Assembly (NCBI GenBank): GCA_951640165.1
Contig: OX621253.1
Location: 29,209,969 to 29,273,968, forward strand
DNA from: Pseudoips prasinana
Taxonomy: Eukaryota; Arthropoda; Insecta; Lepidoptera; Nolidae
Reading direction: 5' to 3'
Length of the DNA stretch: 64,000 nucleotides
Positions 1 through 10,102 of the stretch are shown in pieces. The notes beneath the pieces are model-generated. The model had not been told where the DNA came from. It searched no databases and saw only the letters and a program-made list of their open reading frames with translations. Within the stretch, counting starts at the first letter, position 1; every line of letters starts with the position of its first letter. The translations under genes and the position numbers were made by a program.

Positions 1-53
1 TCCTCCGAAAGGGTGTTAGCATGGGAACCCTACATTTGATCTGCCAGCGTGTA

Positions 54-402
54 TCGTTCGTAGCTTAACGCAGAGCGCCTACCCCAGATTGGTAAATGGT
101 GCAGGTTCGAGACCCGCCGGACGATTAAATTTATGATTTCCCATTTTTGAGATTATATTAACGCTTGGCATTGCGAATAATGCTAGAAAATTCAAATTTA
201 ATTTATGAATTATATTTACGTTTGACATGGCTACCTATTATTGACATTGTTTGTGATATTATAATTAATCGCTGTGAACATTTTTGATCGTAATTAACAT
301 TACCAATAAATTACTATTGACTATTGACTCTTCGTTCCCTTTTTGTATGTTTTTGTGTGTACATGAATAAATAAATAAAAAATAAAAATAAATAAATAAA
401 GA
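54..402 (+). repeat. tRNA-like head plus A/T-rich tail; probable old tRNA-derived SINE
   Basis: Bases 54-124 fold like a tRNA. The 7-bp acceptor halves (54-60 and 118-124) pair with one G-T wobble. A D-arm GCTT/GAGC follows, and a B-box-like GGTTCGAGACC lies in the T-arm. No recognisable body follows, but a run of AAATAAAT units at 365-402 resembles a retroposon tail. A degraded tRNA gene is the alternative; the weak anticodon stem argues against a working tRNA. Confidence 0.4.
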
Positions 403-419
403 CCTAAGTATTTGTCAGC

Positions 420-515
420 TTTCTGATCGCATGAAGCATGGGTCTAGTTCATAATATTGACAGTCACTACATCAATGGTCACTGTATCCAAATCGTTCCA
501 TCGACAGGCTAGTGT
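420..515. repeat. Left arm of an imperfect inverted repeat (partner 1283-1378)
   Basis: Read as reverse complement, this stretch matches 1283-1378 over about 80 bases, including the words GTAGTGACTGTC and ATATTATGAAC. The two arms bracket the GGTTCCGT repeat and the telomere-like tract, so they may be the ends of an older fold-back element that later received those insertions. Confidence 0.6.
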
Positions 516-524
516 ATTCTCTTT

Positions 525-1198
525 TTAGGGTTCCGTAGCCAAATGACAAAAAACGGAACCCTTATAGATTCGTCATGTCTGTCTGTCTGTCCGTATGTCA
601 CAGCCACTTTTTTCCGAAACTATAAGAGCTGTACTGTTGAAACTTGGTAAGTAGATGTATTCTGTGAACCGCATTAAAATTTTTACACAAAAATAGAAAA
701 AGAACTATAATTTTGTAGGCCCCCCTCCCCATGAGGCATACATAGAAGTGTAACTCAAAAAAAAATTTTCTATTGTACCCGTACATGTTGGGTGTCTATG
801 GATAGGTCTTCAAAAATTATATTCAGGTTTCTAAGAGAGAGACACTTCCAAAGTGGTAAAATGAGTGTCCCCCCCCCCCTGTAACTTCTAAAATAAGAAA
901 ATGATAAAACTAAAAAAAGTATATGATGTATATTACCATGTAAACTAACAACGAAAATTGGTTTGAACGAGATCTAGCGAGTAGTTTTTTTTTAATACGT
1001 CATAAATCGTAAACCGCAATTTGCTTTCATTTAAACAACGGAACCCTTCATGGGCGAGTCCAGCTCGCACTTGGCCAGTTTTTTTCTATTGTTTTTTTTT
1101 AATACGTCATAAATCGTAAAGCGCAATTTGCTTTCATTTAAACAACGGAACCCTTCATGGGCGAGTCCAACTCGCACTTGGCCGGTTTTTTTCTATTA
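525..1198 (+). repeat. Lepidopteran dispersed 'GGTTCCGT' repeat with a tandemly doubled 3' end
   Basis: It begins with the hairpin AGGGTTCCGT (527-536) / ACGGAACCCT (553-562), then a CTGTCTGTCTGTCC run, and ends with the GAGTCC...CTCGCACTTGGCC signature I associate with many moth and butterfly genomes. It is noncoding. The last 108 bases occur twice in tandem (about 984-1091 and 1092-1198) with only a few differences. A run of 10 C lies near 870-880. Confidence 0.7.
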
Positions 1199-1250
1199 AT
1201 GCCAGTCGTTTCTGGCTGCCGCAGCACCGCTCGTGCGTAGGAGGTCACAG

Positions 1251-1278
1251 TTTTAACCTAACCTAACCTAACCTACCC
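1251..1278 (-). repeat. Telomere-like (TTAGG)n tract, about four units
   Basis: Four CCTAA units in a row are the complement of the insect telomere repeat TTAGG. The tract lies between the GGTTCCGT repeat and the right inverted arm at 1283, so it is interstitial and not a chromosome end. Confidence 0.6.
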
Positions 1279-1282
1279 ATTT

Positions 1283-1378
1283 TTCACGTCGATGGAACGT
1301 TTTCGATACAGCGACCATCGATGTAGTGACTGTCGATATTATGAACGGCACCGGTGAAGCATCGATCAGACGTTTGAA
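1283..1378. repeat. Right arm of the inverted repeat paired with 420-515
   Basis: This is the partner of 420-515 in opposite orientation. Similarity fades towards 1378, near GAAGCATCGATCAGACG, which still resembles the outer part of the left arm. Confidence 0.6.
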
Positions 1379-1832
1379 AATATCACGGAAAAGTGTTGAA
1401 GCGCTTGGACCCCACAGCCCGAACTTTTCAACTCCAAACGGCTGTAACGTAAAGTTGCCTATAATATGGTTACATTGTTAACGTTAATTCATGTATACCA
1501 AAATCAAATAACATTGTTCATATTGCAGTACAATATTATTCATTACAAGCAAATTGGTTACGCGTATGTAGAAGTCATCAATAAATAATGGTCATCACAA
1601 TCAATTAGCGCATAACCCGACACATTTCAACGGCCTATTTTACACTCCAAATAACATAACCTTATTAACACATTACACGATAAAAGTATAACAATAAGCT
1701 GAGTTCACAATAGTTAACTCCACACGATAGCTCTGACTCTGTATCCTGCGTAGTCAGGTCTCCATGTAGTTTGGCGCCGCAGCAAAACTTGATTGAACTG
1801 CGAATAGCTTATTTAATCATCATCATATCAGC
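1379..1832. other. AT-rich stretch with no recognised feature
   Basis: No long ORF, RNA fold or repeat that I can match elsewhere in the window. It ends at a CATCATCATATCAGCCG motif, which is the reverse complement of the RTE 3' tail. Confidence 0.5.
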
Positions 1833-1837
1833 CGAAA

Positions 1838-2090
1838 TGCAGCCATAGATGGGTGACCGCCAAAGTGGTTTAATTTCTGAGCGTCTCCGTGCTTCGGAGG
1901 GCACGTTAAGATGTCGGTCCCGGTTGTAGTCATTAGACAACAGTCGTTAAGCCATGTCAGAGGCCTACTGGGCGGCTTGAGCAACTCTGACACTAGGGTT
2001 ACCACTACCCATACGATAAGCAAGCAATCAGCCGAAAGTCGTCCACTGTTAGTAGTTAGCATACCTACCCTACCTGTTAGGAAGGCTGAA
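1838..2090 (+). repeat. 5S-rRNA-like SINE, 5'-truncated copy
   Basis: It starts inside the 5S-like head at CATAGATGGGTGACCG, which matches the 5S C-box region. It continues with the family body (AAAGTGG, CTCCGTGCTTCGGAGG, TGTCGGTCCCGGTTGT, GTCAGAGGCCTACTGGG). The fullest copy is at 61230-61450. The ORFs here are accidental. Confidence 0.7.
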
Positions 2091-2099
2091 ACACGTGTT

Positions 2100-2418
2100 G
2101 AGTCATCATATCAGGCGAATGACGTCCACTGCTGTAAAAAGGCCTTCCCCAGGGATCTCCACATGGCCGGTCTTGTGTTGCCCGCATCCATTGGCTTCTC
2201 GCGACCCTTGCAGTCCACGCTGCATCTTCCGGTTCATGGTCGCCACTCTAGAACCTTCCTGCCCCAATGGCAGTCGGTTCTGCGAGCTATGTGCCCCGTC
2301 CAGTGCTACTTTAGTTTGGCAATGATTCGCCTATGGATATCGACATTTCTGATTCGATCGCGTAAGAATATTTCGAGCAAAGCCCTCTTCATTGCTCTTC
2401 CGCAAAAAGCAGGTTACG
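2100..2418 (-). pseudogene. RTE-clade LINE, 3' fragment
   Basis: The reverse complement matches the last part of the long RTE element at 48527-51720: the basic C-terminal region, the segment after the RT domain and the GGCTGATATGATGATG-type tail. Several small differences break the frame. The 5' end is missing, as expected for incomplete target-primed reverse transcription. Confidence 0.75.
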
Positions 2419-2500
2419 TTTAGTCGGCGCGAGTCCGGAATACCCACCAGACCCTTTTTGCGGGTGGCGTGCCCTCCCGCATGCCACCAGCAAAAAATGT
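2418..2500 (+). repeat. 3' end fragment of element E
   Basis: GTTTAGTCGGCGCGAGTCC and the following TACCCACC...TTTTTGCGGGTGGC match the 3' part of element E at 44360-44430 and 15290-15345. It ends in a short A-run. Confidence 0.55.
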
Positions 2501-2910
2501 ACTAACCCTAACCTGCCGTGAATCCCTCTTGGCGTGTGCGAAGGTTTCCCCGGGAACGCGGGAATGGTACTCCGGTGTTCTCTTTTACACCATGGCCTTC
2601 CTGGTGTGTAAGGTGCCCTGAGAGGACAATTATATCAAAGCCATACTGAGCAACTTCAACATTGGTCACACGAGTAATTGAATACACATGAACATACCCT
2701 TATTTGTATTAACAAGTGACCAAATCGATGTATATTAAAACAATTAAGCGATGATTTTCCGTACATCGACGCGTATTCACCGGGGGGAAACTAAATGATC
2801 GATGGGTGAGATAACGATGCGCTCCAATTGTTTTGAACAGGTGTATGTTGGGGGCGGAAGCGAGTTCCGGTTTTAATGACATTTATTATTATTATTTATT
2901 TATGTCAGAC
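2501..2910. other. Unassigned spacer
   Basis: A moderately GC-rich stretch to about 2630 (CCCCGGGAACGCGGGAATGG) is followed by AT-rich DNA. I see no gene and no partner repeat in the window. Confidence 0.4.
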
Positions 2911-2912
2911 AA

Positions 2913-3199
2913 AACTTGAGAGGTGTCAAGGGACACCCGGATGGAACGAAGTTATTTCTTATTATTTATTATGTACAAAAAACCTGTATACACTCAACAA
3001 AAGTAATCGTCGCGACACCACACTGTTCAATTCATAGAAATGAAAATATCTGGCTTGATTTCTATAAGAGAGAGAGAGAGAGACAGACAGAGAAACATGC
3101 GCACACCGCACAGCTGCAAAAAGTGTCGTGACAACTTTTCGTGAGATTTTTTTCCGTCTAGCCCCCTTTCACAACGCGCGATAAGGAACTTTGTTCCAA
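2913..3199 (+). repeat. R300 repeat, copy 1
   Basis: First of five copies of a noncoding family of about 290 bp. It starts AACTTGAGAGGTGTCAAGG and ends AAGGAACTTTGTTCCAA. The end word is the inverse of TGGAACGAAGTT, found 30 bases into the element, so the two ends can pair. It contains a GA-rich microsatellite, (GA)n plus (GACA)n, at about 3066-3090. Confidence 0.8.
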
Positions 3200-3276
3200 T
3201 ATACATCCATATAATTGTTAGTATTATAATAACTTAAAACTATGTTAGTGTACTTATTAGAAATTAATTTAAAAAT

Positions 3277-3535
3277 TTCCGTCTGCGACCTGGTGCACCT
3301 GACACGCAGCAGTGCAAACGTGTCCAATGCCCCGTAGTGGACAGTCAGGTCTCTCGCAGATAATGCGAAGGATGCCATTGGTGCTCCCTTGTATGCGACG
3401 CATCAGGTAGGCGGTCCTCTTGCGGATAATTGCATCGAAACTATCAGTTGTCGCCTCCGCATGCATATCTGACGCGCTGAAAAATCTTGGAAGCCTCAAT
3501 AGCACCCTCAGCGCGTTATTAATTTTAGAAATTAT
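3277..3535 (-). pseudogene. Non-LTR reverse transcriptase C-terminal fragment
   Basis: The minus frame reads NNALRVLLRLPRFF, then SASDMHAEA, SFDAIIRKRTAYLMRR and GSTNGILR. This is the conserved region after the RT domain of a lepidopteran LINE family. Only about 85 residues remain, with no catalytic RT motifs, so it is a dead 5'-truncated copy. The clade is uncertain. Confidence 0.65.
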
Positions 3536-3599
3536 CAGACTAAGAGCCGACTTCGCCATTAAAATTAAACGCAAGCAATAGAAGCTAAACTCAGTTCAT

Positions 3600-5005
3600 G
3601 CGTTTAACTGAGTTCCGGGCACAAGTTTGATTTTCACCAGCAACATTGAACTAAGCTTAAGCTTAACCTAATTTAATTTCTTAAACGCTCGATTCTGGAC
3701 GTTCAGCTTGTTTAAATGCGTCAGATTTGAAATATCATTGACTTCATCATTTAATTTGTTGAAATTACGTTGTTCCGGTTTTATAAAGAATAAAAAAAAG
3801 TCATTGGAAGTAATATTTATGTCACATATGATTAGGATAAGGTACTTGTTCGACCATGATTATTAAACTCGATTAATCAGGAATCGATTAATCAGTTTTA
3901 AATACAAACGGTGAAAACGAACCTTAATGGAGAGGGCTAAGCTCTTAAATCGGCAGGCGAACTAAAGTAACCGGCATAGCTCTTGCTTGACATTCTCGCA
4001 AGTTCTTGATTATTGAAGTAAAAATTCTTAACAATGCTTTACTTTGGGAGTAAGCAAGTGAATACGTGGCGAGAGCGTTATGGAAAGTGTGATCGGACGG
4101 AAATTGAAAAATAACCCAACATCACTTTTGGCCCGACCTGAGATTTGAACCCAGAACCTCATTATTTGCGTGTGATCACGTTACCGCTAGTCCAACGAGG
4201 CAGTCGATTAGGTTGAATCAATTCAATTTATAATAGTTGGCATAAGTTGGCGTCAGTAAGTTGTATTTGAATGTTCCAAGTGTAACCCGGTTCAATCCCC
4301 CTTTGTTTATTCCCCGAGTTTCAACTAAATATCGTCAAAATTCATTCCTGATAATTTTAAGCAAAAATTTTAATAAGTTATGTAAAAAGCATAAACTACA
4401 CTTACGAATAGTGCAGCAAAGCGGTGTCTAAGACTTGATTTCTTTGTAAGTAATATTATGTAGTACATAGTAAAGCGATATATCATTAGCATTAAGAAAC
4501 CTAAATATGGAATTTACACCTTTTAACTGTATTATCAATTACTATTAGTGAAAACCTGTAATTGGCTTCCTGTTTTGTATTGCAATGTCTAAAATGTGTA
4601 AAATAGCTGTTGGTTTTCCGATAAATAAATAAATTAATTAATTTTAGCATCTTATTGTAAACCATTTTTTCAACACAATGTTTTTTGTTAAGAAATAACT
4701 TATTCTAATAATATTAATATAATGTATAATATATTTGTATATAGTAAAGCGGTGTGCATGTGTGAGATACAAATATAATAACAAACAAATAAATAAAAAC
4801 ATCTGTAAATGCATCAACTTGGCACAATAAGGCCTTCAATACAAAGTAAAGTTACGTAGCTGTAAACCGTCCAAATGGCTTTAATTAAGCCACCGAATAA
4901 AAAGTCGCTGACAGCACCACAGAGCACTGATATATAGAAGTGGCAAATTTTAGCTCCACTTATTATTATTATGGATTATACCTAACTGTTGTAATACGTT
5001 AGATG
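3600..5005. other. Mostly unassigned AT-rich spacer with one tRNA-like segment
   Basis: No coding sequence was seen. At 4139-4208 the minus strand carries a degenerate tRNA-like block with a B-box-like GGGTTCAAATC, probably an old SINE head. The rest (GATTAATCAGGAATCGATTAATCAG near 3870-3900, TTATTA runs) I cannot assign. Confidence 0.45.
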
Positions 5006-5009
5006 AAAA

Positions 5010-5295
5010 AACTTGAGAGGTGTCAAGGGACACCCGGATGGAACGAAGTTATTTCTTATTATTTATTATGTACAAAAAACCTGTATACACTCCACAAAAA
5101 TAATCGTCGCGACACCACACTGTTCATTGCGAAATAGAAATGAAAATATCTGGCTTGCTTTCTATAAGAGAGAGAGAGAGAGACAGCGAAACATGCGCAC
5201 GCCGCACAGCTGCAAAAAGTGTCGTGACAACTTTTCGTAAGAATTTTTTCCGTCTCGCCCCCTTTCACATCGCGCGATAAGGAACTTCGTTCCAA
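5010..5295 (+). repeat. R300 repeat, copy 2
   Basis: Close match to 2913-3199, including the GA microsatellite and the AAGGAACTTCGTTCCAA end. It is inserted in AT-rich DNA after GATGAAAA. Confidence 0.85.
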
Positions 5296-5422
5296 TAAAA
5301 TAAATATAATAACATAAAACATTTCATAAAATTAATAAATAAAAACGTTACGAAAGAATAATTGAAATGTGTCTGCCAAGCGTGGCGATTATGGAAAACT
5401 CTTTACTTTACATAACTCAGAC

Positions 5423-5458
5423 ATTACGGACACCATGAGGGGTCATGGTGTCCGTAAT
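5423..5458. repeat. Perfect hairpin, 15-bp stem, 6-base loop
   Basis: ATTACGGACACCATG (5423-5437) is exactly reverse-complemented at 5444-5458. The outer words CAGAC and GTCTG nearby suggest further imperfect pairing. Confidence 0.85.
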
Positions 5459-5767
5459 TTAGCGAGTCTGATGTCTGATGATAAAATAATAAGATTTTGT
5501 ACATTGTGATTCTGACAAATACAAGTGTATGTGAAAGCCCATATGCTGAATAAATACCATTATTTTTATAGAATAGCAAGCAAATGACATAGCGTGACTC
5601 CTGATAGTAAGTGATCATCCTCGCCCATAGACACTCAACGTTGCCGGCCTTAAAGAAAATAATAGGCTACCTTCTTGAAGATTGTCACATCATAGCAGAT
5701 GGGAAATACTTCGTCAGTAAATTAATTCTATGTATATAAGCATTTATCTATCTATATAAGTATGTAT

Positions 5768-5852
5768 AAAGTCGCCTGGTACCCATAGTACAAGCTTTGC
5801 TTAGTTTGGGGCTAGGGTGATCTGTGTGACATTGTCCCTAGATATTATTTTA
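5768..5852 (+). repeat. SINE-A tail fragment, 5'-truncated
   Basis: GTCGCCTGGTACCCATAGTACAAGC... to GTGTGACATTGTCCC matches the 3' part of SINE-A, which lies complete on the minus strand at 7254-7503. The tRNA head is missing. Confidence 0.75.
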
Positions 5853-6260
5853 TTATCCACAGAGTAGTAGGGCGCGGTAATAAATAAGTTTAGATTAAGA
5901 CGTGTCGTGATAGATTACTATTCATCCAGATAATATGGATGAAATTTTCACTTCGGATGAAACGTGGCAGCAGTTATAAGTTCAAAAACTCCCCGTATAA
6001 AATAAAAATACGCGTGGGATCGCCGGTGGGCCAGTCGTTTGGTCTAACCAAACGACTGGCGTAAAACTTAGATATACAAAAGGTAACTGGCTGTGAGAGA
6101 AAGAGAGAAAGAAAATATGTGCTCGCACCTCTCTGTCTTGCCCCTATAGTAATATACGAAACATAACTCTCTCTCTTTCTATCTTCACTAACGAACGGTT
6201 TCGTCACGTATTCACCAACTTACCCCCCAAGCCAAGCGTGTATAAACTATAAAGACCTTT
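5853..6260. other. Spacer with a perfect 14-bp hairpin
   Basis: GCCAGTCGTTTGGT (6030-6043), a 3-base loop, then its exact complement (6047-6060). Otherwise no supported coding sequence; the minus-strand ORF over 5974-6207 shows no family motif. Confidence 0.6.
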
Positions 6261-6426
6261 TTAACCGACTTCAAAAGGAGGAGGTTCTTCGGAGATTTAT
6301 GATTCGATTTACGTGATTCTTTTTTAGTTTGATGCGGAATAGTTGCCATTTGGTCCCATAAAAAATATATAGTTTGGCCCATTAGTTTTCATTTTATGGA
6401 CATTTTTGTATGAAAATTTTTGTTGA

Positions 6427-6533
6427 TGTGGACGATGTAATTGTCTTTGGCACAGACGTTTTTAAAACTTAGCCATAGATAGACTGGCTAAGTTTTAAAA
6501 ACGTCTATGCCAAAGACAATTACATTGTCCACA
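6427..6533. repeat. Long hairpin, 48-bp arms with two mismatches
   Basis: Arm 6427-6474 pairs with 6486-6533 across an 11-base loop. Pairing continues less perfectly outwards by about 10 bases. A transcript from either strand would form a stem of microRNA-precursor or hairpin-siRNA size. Confidence 0.85.
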
Positions 6534-6664
6534 TAAACAAAACTTCAAACCTATCAATAAGTAGCACATACAAATTATAGTATTTCATTAATATTAAAGG
6601 TATTACGTTTGCATAAGAGATGTATTAAATTGAATCTTTATTAAGATATTCTTTCTATAATCAT

Positions 6665-7054
6665 AATAATAATATCTATAATCTTGGCCCGAGAGTGTCT
6701 CTAAGAGAAAAAATTAAAGAGGTCAACATTCTAACTATACCATCTCAGTATATACATGAAAACTTACTATATGTGCATAAAAATATCGAATCCTTCTGTA
6801 AAAGGAGCGATACACATAATGTAAATACTAGATATAAGAATAATCTCATATTGCATACTACCCGTCTCCACAAAATAAGTAACTCTTTTATGGGGCAATG
6901 TATAAGATTCTATAACAAACTTCCCAATGATATTAGAGAATTGTCTACGAATAAGTTTAAAAGAATTATTAAAGCCAAATTGTGTAGCAGGGCATATTAC
7001 AATATTTTAATATTTAAGTTATTTAATATTATATATTTGATAATTATTAATTAA
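6665..7054 (+). pseudogene. Non-LTR LINE C-terminal fragment (CR1/Jockey-like)
   Basis: Reading from about 6683 gives LGPRVSLREKIKEVNILTIP, then SQYIHENLLYV and GQCIRFYNKLP, ending at a stop at 7054. This is the tail after the RT domain, and it matches in order and motif the tail of the 18-28 kb LINE (INILTVPSEYIYQNIMFV...GNCIRFYNKLP at 22826-28385). Only about 125 residues are left. Its AT-rich 3' UTR probably runs to about 7547 (GGAATAAAGTACCTTTGAC) and is split by the SINE-A at 7254-7503. Confidence 0.7.
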
Positions 7055-7253
7055 TTTAATTAATATATAATTGATTATTTAAGTGATAAAAGTGCTTGGG
7101 ATTGAGTTGTTCTGAGTCAACACACATGATTGTAATTAATCTTAAGTATATTTTATTTTAAAAAAGGATTCTTACTGAGTTTTCTGGCAGTGTTTCTCAG
7201 TAGCTGCCACGTCATGCACTGCACGGTAGGTTAAAAAAAATATGACGATATAT

Positions 7254-7503
7254 GGGGGGGGGGGGGGGGGGACAATGTCACACAGATCATCCTAGCCCCA
7301 AACTAAGCAAAGCTTGTACTATGGGTACCAGGCGACGATATACATACTTATATAGATAGATAAATACTTATATACATAGAAAACATCCATGACTCAGAAT
7401 CAAATATTCGTGCTCATCACACAAATATTTGCACTTACCGGGATTCGAACCCAGGACCACCAGCTTCGTAGGCAGGATCACTACCAACTAAGCTACGATT
7501 CCA
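7254..7503 (-). repeat. SINE-A, full-length tRNA-derived copy
   Basis: The tRNA-like head is at the right (about 7438-7503; minus strand GTAGCTTAGTTGGTAG is A-box-like and GGGTTCGAATCCC is B-box-like). The body passes GTGATGAGCACGAATATTTG and GGTACCCATAGTAC, and the element ends at the left with GTGTGACATTGTC followed by an 18-base C run (G run on the plus strand, 7254-7271). Other copies lie at 5768, 32425 and 40014. Confidence 0.85.
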
Positions 7504-7585
7504 CATAAATGTAAAATTTTTACGGAATAAAGTACCTTTGACTTTGACTATACTTTTTAGTTTTTGAAGTCGGTTTTTTTAAACG

Positions 7586-8185
7586 AAGTTTTTTTTATTT
7601 ATTTATTAACATCAGGTTTACCCACAGCTTGTGCATACAATATATATCAAATGATTATTTTTTTTACAAATTAGACTTACACACTAGCCAATTACGGGTT
7701 AACCAACATTCTCCAAATCTAGACGAATAATCGGCACTTGAGATTTTTTCCTCAATAAAATGTATTATTCTGCTTTGCTGCGATTTATGAGTGCAGTTCT
7801 GCTTGTTTTACTGGTCTGTGGCCAGGAGAGGTAAATATACCGCATGCCGTCCACTATACATGCTCTTTTTTAATTTTAATAAAGAAAAACTACGATTTGT
7901 ATCTCCGCCGAGAATATAGCGAATTGGACGTGTGACTGTAGCCGAGGTAAAGTGACGGTTTTATTTGTACCTCAGGACAAAGGAATAGTTGGAACATTAT
8001 TTTTACCTTTGTGTTGGGAATTGTAACGGCTCATCACAATACAAAGTGTACTTTTTACGCAGTGGTTAAGGTAGTCCAAATTCGAATCTCAGACAGAACA
8101 ACTATGAATGTGTGTGTTGAGTCAAGTTTGTTGTAAACTTTGTTGTAAAGTCACCCGCGATACAAGGCCTTCATACCCACTATTT
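7586..8185. other. Unassigned spacer
   Basis: AT-rich, no gene. A weak tRNA-like word (CGCAGTGGTTAAGG...AATTCGAATCTC) near 8059-8095 may be a decayed SINE head. Confidence 0.4.
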
Positions 8186-8189
8186 GGCT

Positions 8190-8605
8190 TGATTATCTTA
8201 CCCTGCGGACAGACGTGGTGTCTATATGTCTCCTCTACGTATCATGCGGAGTGTTCACAGGAATTGTTCGAGCTTATACCTGCCGCCACATTCAACCACA
8301 AAGCCTCTCGCAAAAAGTGGAAATTAGATCCTTATCACCTGGATGAATGGTCATCTACCACTGTGCGTTTCTCAAGAAACTTTTTGCCGCGCACTACCGC
8401 TCTGTGGAATCAATTAGCTGCGGTGGTATTTCCGATCCGGTATGACATGGCAACCTTCAAGAAGCGAGCCTATTCTTTTCTTAAAGGCCGGAAACGCACT
8501 TGCAGCTTCTCTGGTGTTGCGAGTGTCGATGGGCGGCAGTGATCACTTACCATCAGGTGACCCACTTACTCGTTTACCATCCTATTTTATTTATATAAAA
8601 AAACA
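8190..8605 (+). pseudogene. LINE 3' end: C-terminal coding remnant plus 3' UTR
   Basis: The frame ending at 8542 carries STTVRFSRNFLPRTTALWN, then PIRYDMATFKKRAYSFLKG, the C-terminus of a common lepidopteran LINE pol protein. It is followed by the conserved tail GATCACTTACCATCAGGTGA and an A-rich end. There is no RT domain. The copy at 17605-18010 is the same family. Confidence 0.75.
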
Positions 8606-8609
8606 AGGA

Positions 8610-9115
8610 TTAATTTTAGAGTGTGCGGGTGAAGTAACTTACTAAAAAATAAATGACTTTTGCCACTGAACCACAGAATAAAAAAAAAAAGTACTTACGT
8701 AACTGAACTACTTGTGGTTTATCTGCGATTGAACACGATCCCGCACAACATGAAAGAGCAGGAAATTTAAGGAAGTTAATTAATTGCCTATCAATTGAAA
8801 TCACATCAATAAAAGATTAATTTCGTATACAAAAATGTTGAAGAGATAACGCTATTTGTACAACGAGGAAAGAAAGGTTAATATTTAGTTTTCATATATA
8901 TTTCACAAACAAGTTTTCTATAATATTCATGAGAAGAATGCATTCTTAAATTTTGTATAAGTCATTCCATAGATGAATGTGTTGCGGTGTCGAATATGAC
9001 TAACCCATTTCAAACCATGGGAACCGATGGACTATTTATCAGGGAGCAGCGTCTCTCTGAGTGACCATCATAGTGTCTGACCAGCGTGGCTATTCTCTAT
9101 TCCTAAATATCATCT
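8610..9115. other. Unassigned spacer
   Basis: AT-rich, no supported ORF. GACCAGCGTGGC and AACCATGGGAACCGATGG near 9010-9095 show no match that I recognise. Confidence 0.4.
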
Positions 9116-9117
9116 AA

Positions 9118-9345
9118 AATAATACACATTCAGACAGCCGAATGAGCAGATATTGTGTTCGCCTACTAAATAATTGCTTTAAAGGGACCAAATCCTGGGT
9201 ACATGGCCGCTTGAGTATGATTCGCCGGACCTGTCGTTGTGTCTTCTCAGTTCGAGCGAATTGGATGCGATAAGATCCATCATAATAATAATATTGAATT
9301 CTTACCTCAATATAGAGATAACCATTCCGACAAGACAATATCTAA
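9118..9345 (+). repeat. Repeat family F, fragment
   Basis: CATTCAGACAGCCGAATGAGCAG and TTCGCCTACTAAATAATTGC, then GGACCAAATCC...CGCTTGAGTATG, match 28527-28584 joined to 29869-30060. Because the mariner lies exactly at that join in the other copy, this copy shows the empty mariner site. Confidence 0.7.
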
Positions 9346-9529
9346 AACTTAAATTACCATTTTGGTAATAACTTCAAGAAATTTGCCATATAATTAAACC
9401 ATGACTTTCATTAATTAAATTATAATTTCGTATGATCAAATATAGGTCACGATCTAAAGATCTATAAGTCGGTGGCAGGGTGGGCAATCGCAGTATGATA
9501 GTCATAGTACCAGAGAGACACTGTTTTTT
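9346..9529. other. Short unassigned spacer
   Basis: AT-rich DNA with no match that I can see. Confidence 0.4.
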
Positions 9530-10102
9530 TTTAAGACATCGCCCGCATTAGCCCGCCCACAAAATCATCTAAAATGTTAGGCTTTATTATGAGAAATGGC
9601 AAAAAATTCCGTAACCCAGCTACAAAGAAAGCTATTTATAATGCGTATGTTCGGAGTAACTTAGAGTATTGCTGCGTTGTCTGGTCCCCACAATACAATG
9701 TTCATAAGCTTAGAATAGAACGTATTCAGAAACGCTTTTTAAAACATCTTGTTTTCTTGTGGACAACATAGACAGTTGCCCTCATACAACGACCAATTAA
9801 AGTACTTTGGTTTGCATAAACTGACGATTCGTAGACAGGTACAGGACATGATATTCCTCTACAAAATATTGAGAAGCCATTTCGACTGTCCACCTATACT
9901 ACAATCGATTAGTGTTCGTGTCCCACGCCGTGTGCCTAGACGTGCCCTCGTAGCTGCTGGACTGTTGCACCAGCCACTTGCCAGAACGAATCTGAAGCAG
10001 TTCTCTGCCATATGTCGACTACCCAAATTATATAACGATATCTGCGGAGAAGTCGACATTTTCAATAACAGATTTTCCACCTATAAAAAAAATATGTTTT
10101 GA
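9530..10102 (+). pseudogene. Jockey-like non-LTR RT, C-terminal fragment with a frameshift
   Basis: The first frame gives SSKMLGFIMRNGKKF, then AYVRSNLEYCCVVWSPQYN and RIERIQKRFLKHL. This is the thumb and connection region after the RT palm of Jockey-type LINEs. Near 9755-9765 the reading switches frame to LPSYNDQLKYFGLHKL, then RRQVQDMIFLYKIL, and stops at 10102. The palm motifs are absent. The AT-rich 3' UTR appears to continue on the far side of the fold-back element (13352-13525), ending in AAATAAATAAATAAAT. Confidence 0.75.

Larger units (their letters stand above)
6262..7585. repeat. Composite region between inverted 'CCGACTTCAAAA' words
   Basis: AACCGACTTCAAAA at about 6262 is mirrored by TTTTTGAAGTCGGTT at about 7562, a terminal pair I associate with lepidopteran dispersed repeats. 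Between them lie the hairpin 6427-6533, a LINE fragment and a SINE-A insertion. I cannot tell whether the two words are ends of one element or of two opposed copies. Confidence 0.4.

Noticed and set aside
1251..1278. Chromosome end
   Set aside because: Only four CCTAA units, with ordinary repeats on both sides.
1911..2423. 170-codon ORF
   Set aside because: It runs through a 5S-SINE and then antisense through an RTE fragment, so it is an accidental fusion.
3060..3090. CRISPR-like or satellite repeat
   Set aside because: Simple (GA)n/(GACA)n microsatellite inside R300; no spacers and a eukaryotic context.
7438..7503. Possible functional tRNA genes (also 13605, 37905, 39340, 39450, 40180)
   Set aside because: Anticodon stems are poor and each is joined to a repeated body, so they are SINE heads.
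8108..8542. Host gene of 144 codons
   Set aside because: The second half is a LINE pol C-terminus with its conserved 3' tail, repeated at 17605-18010.
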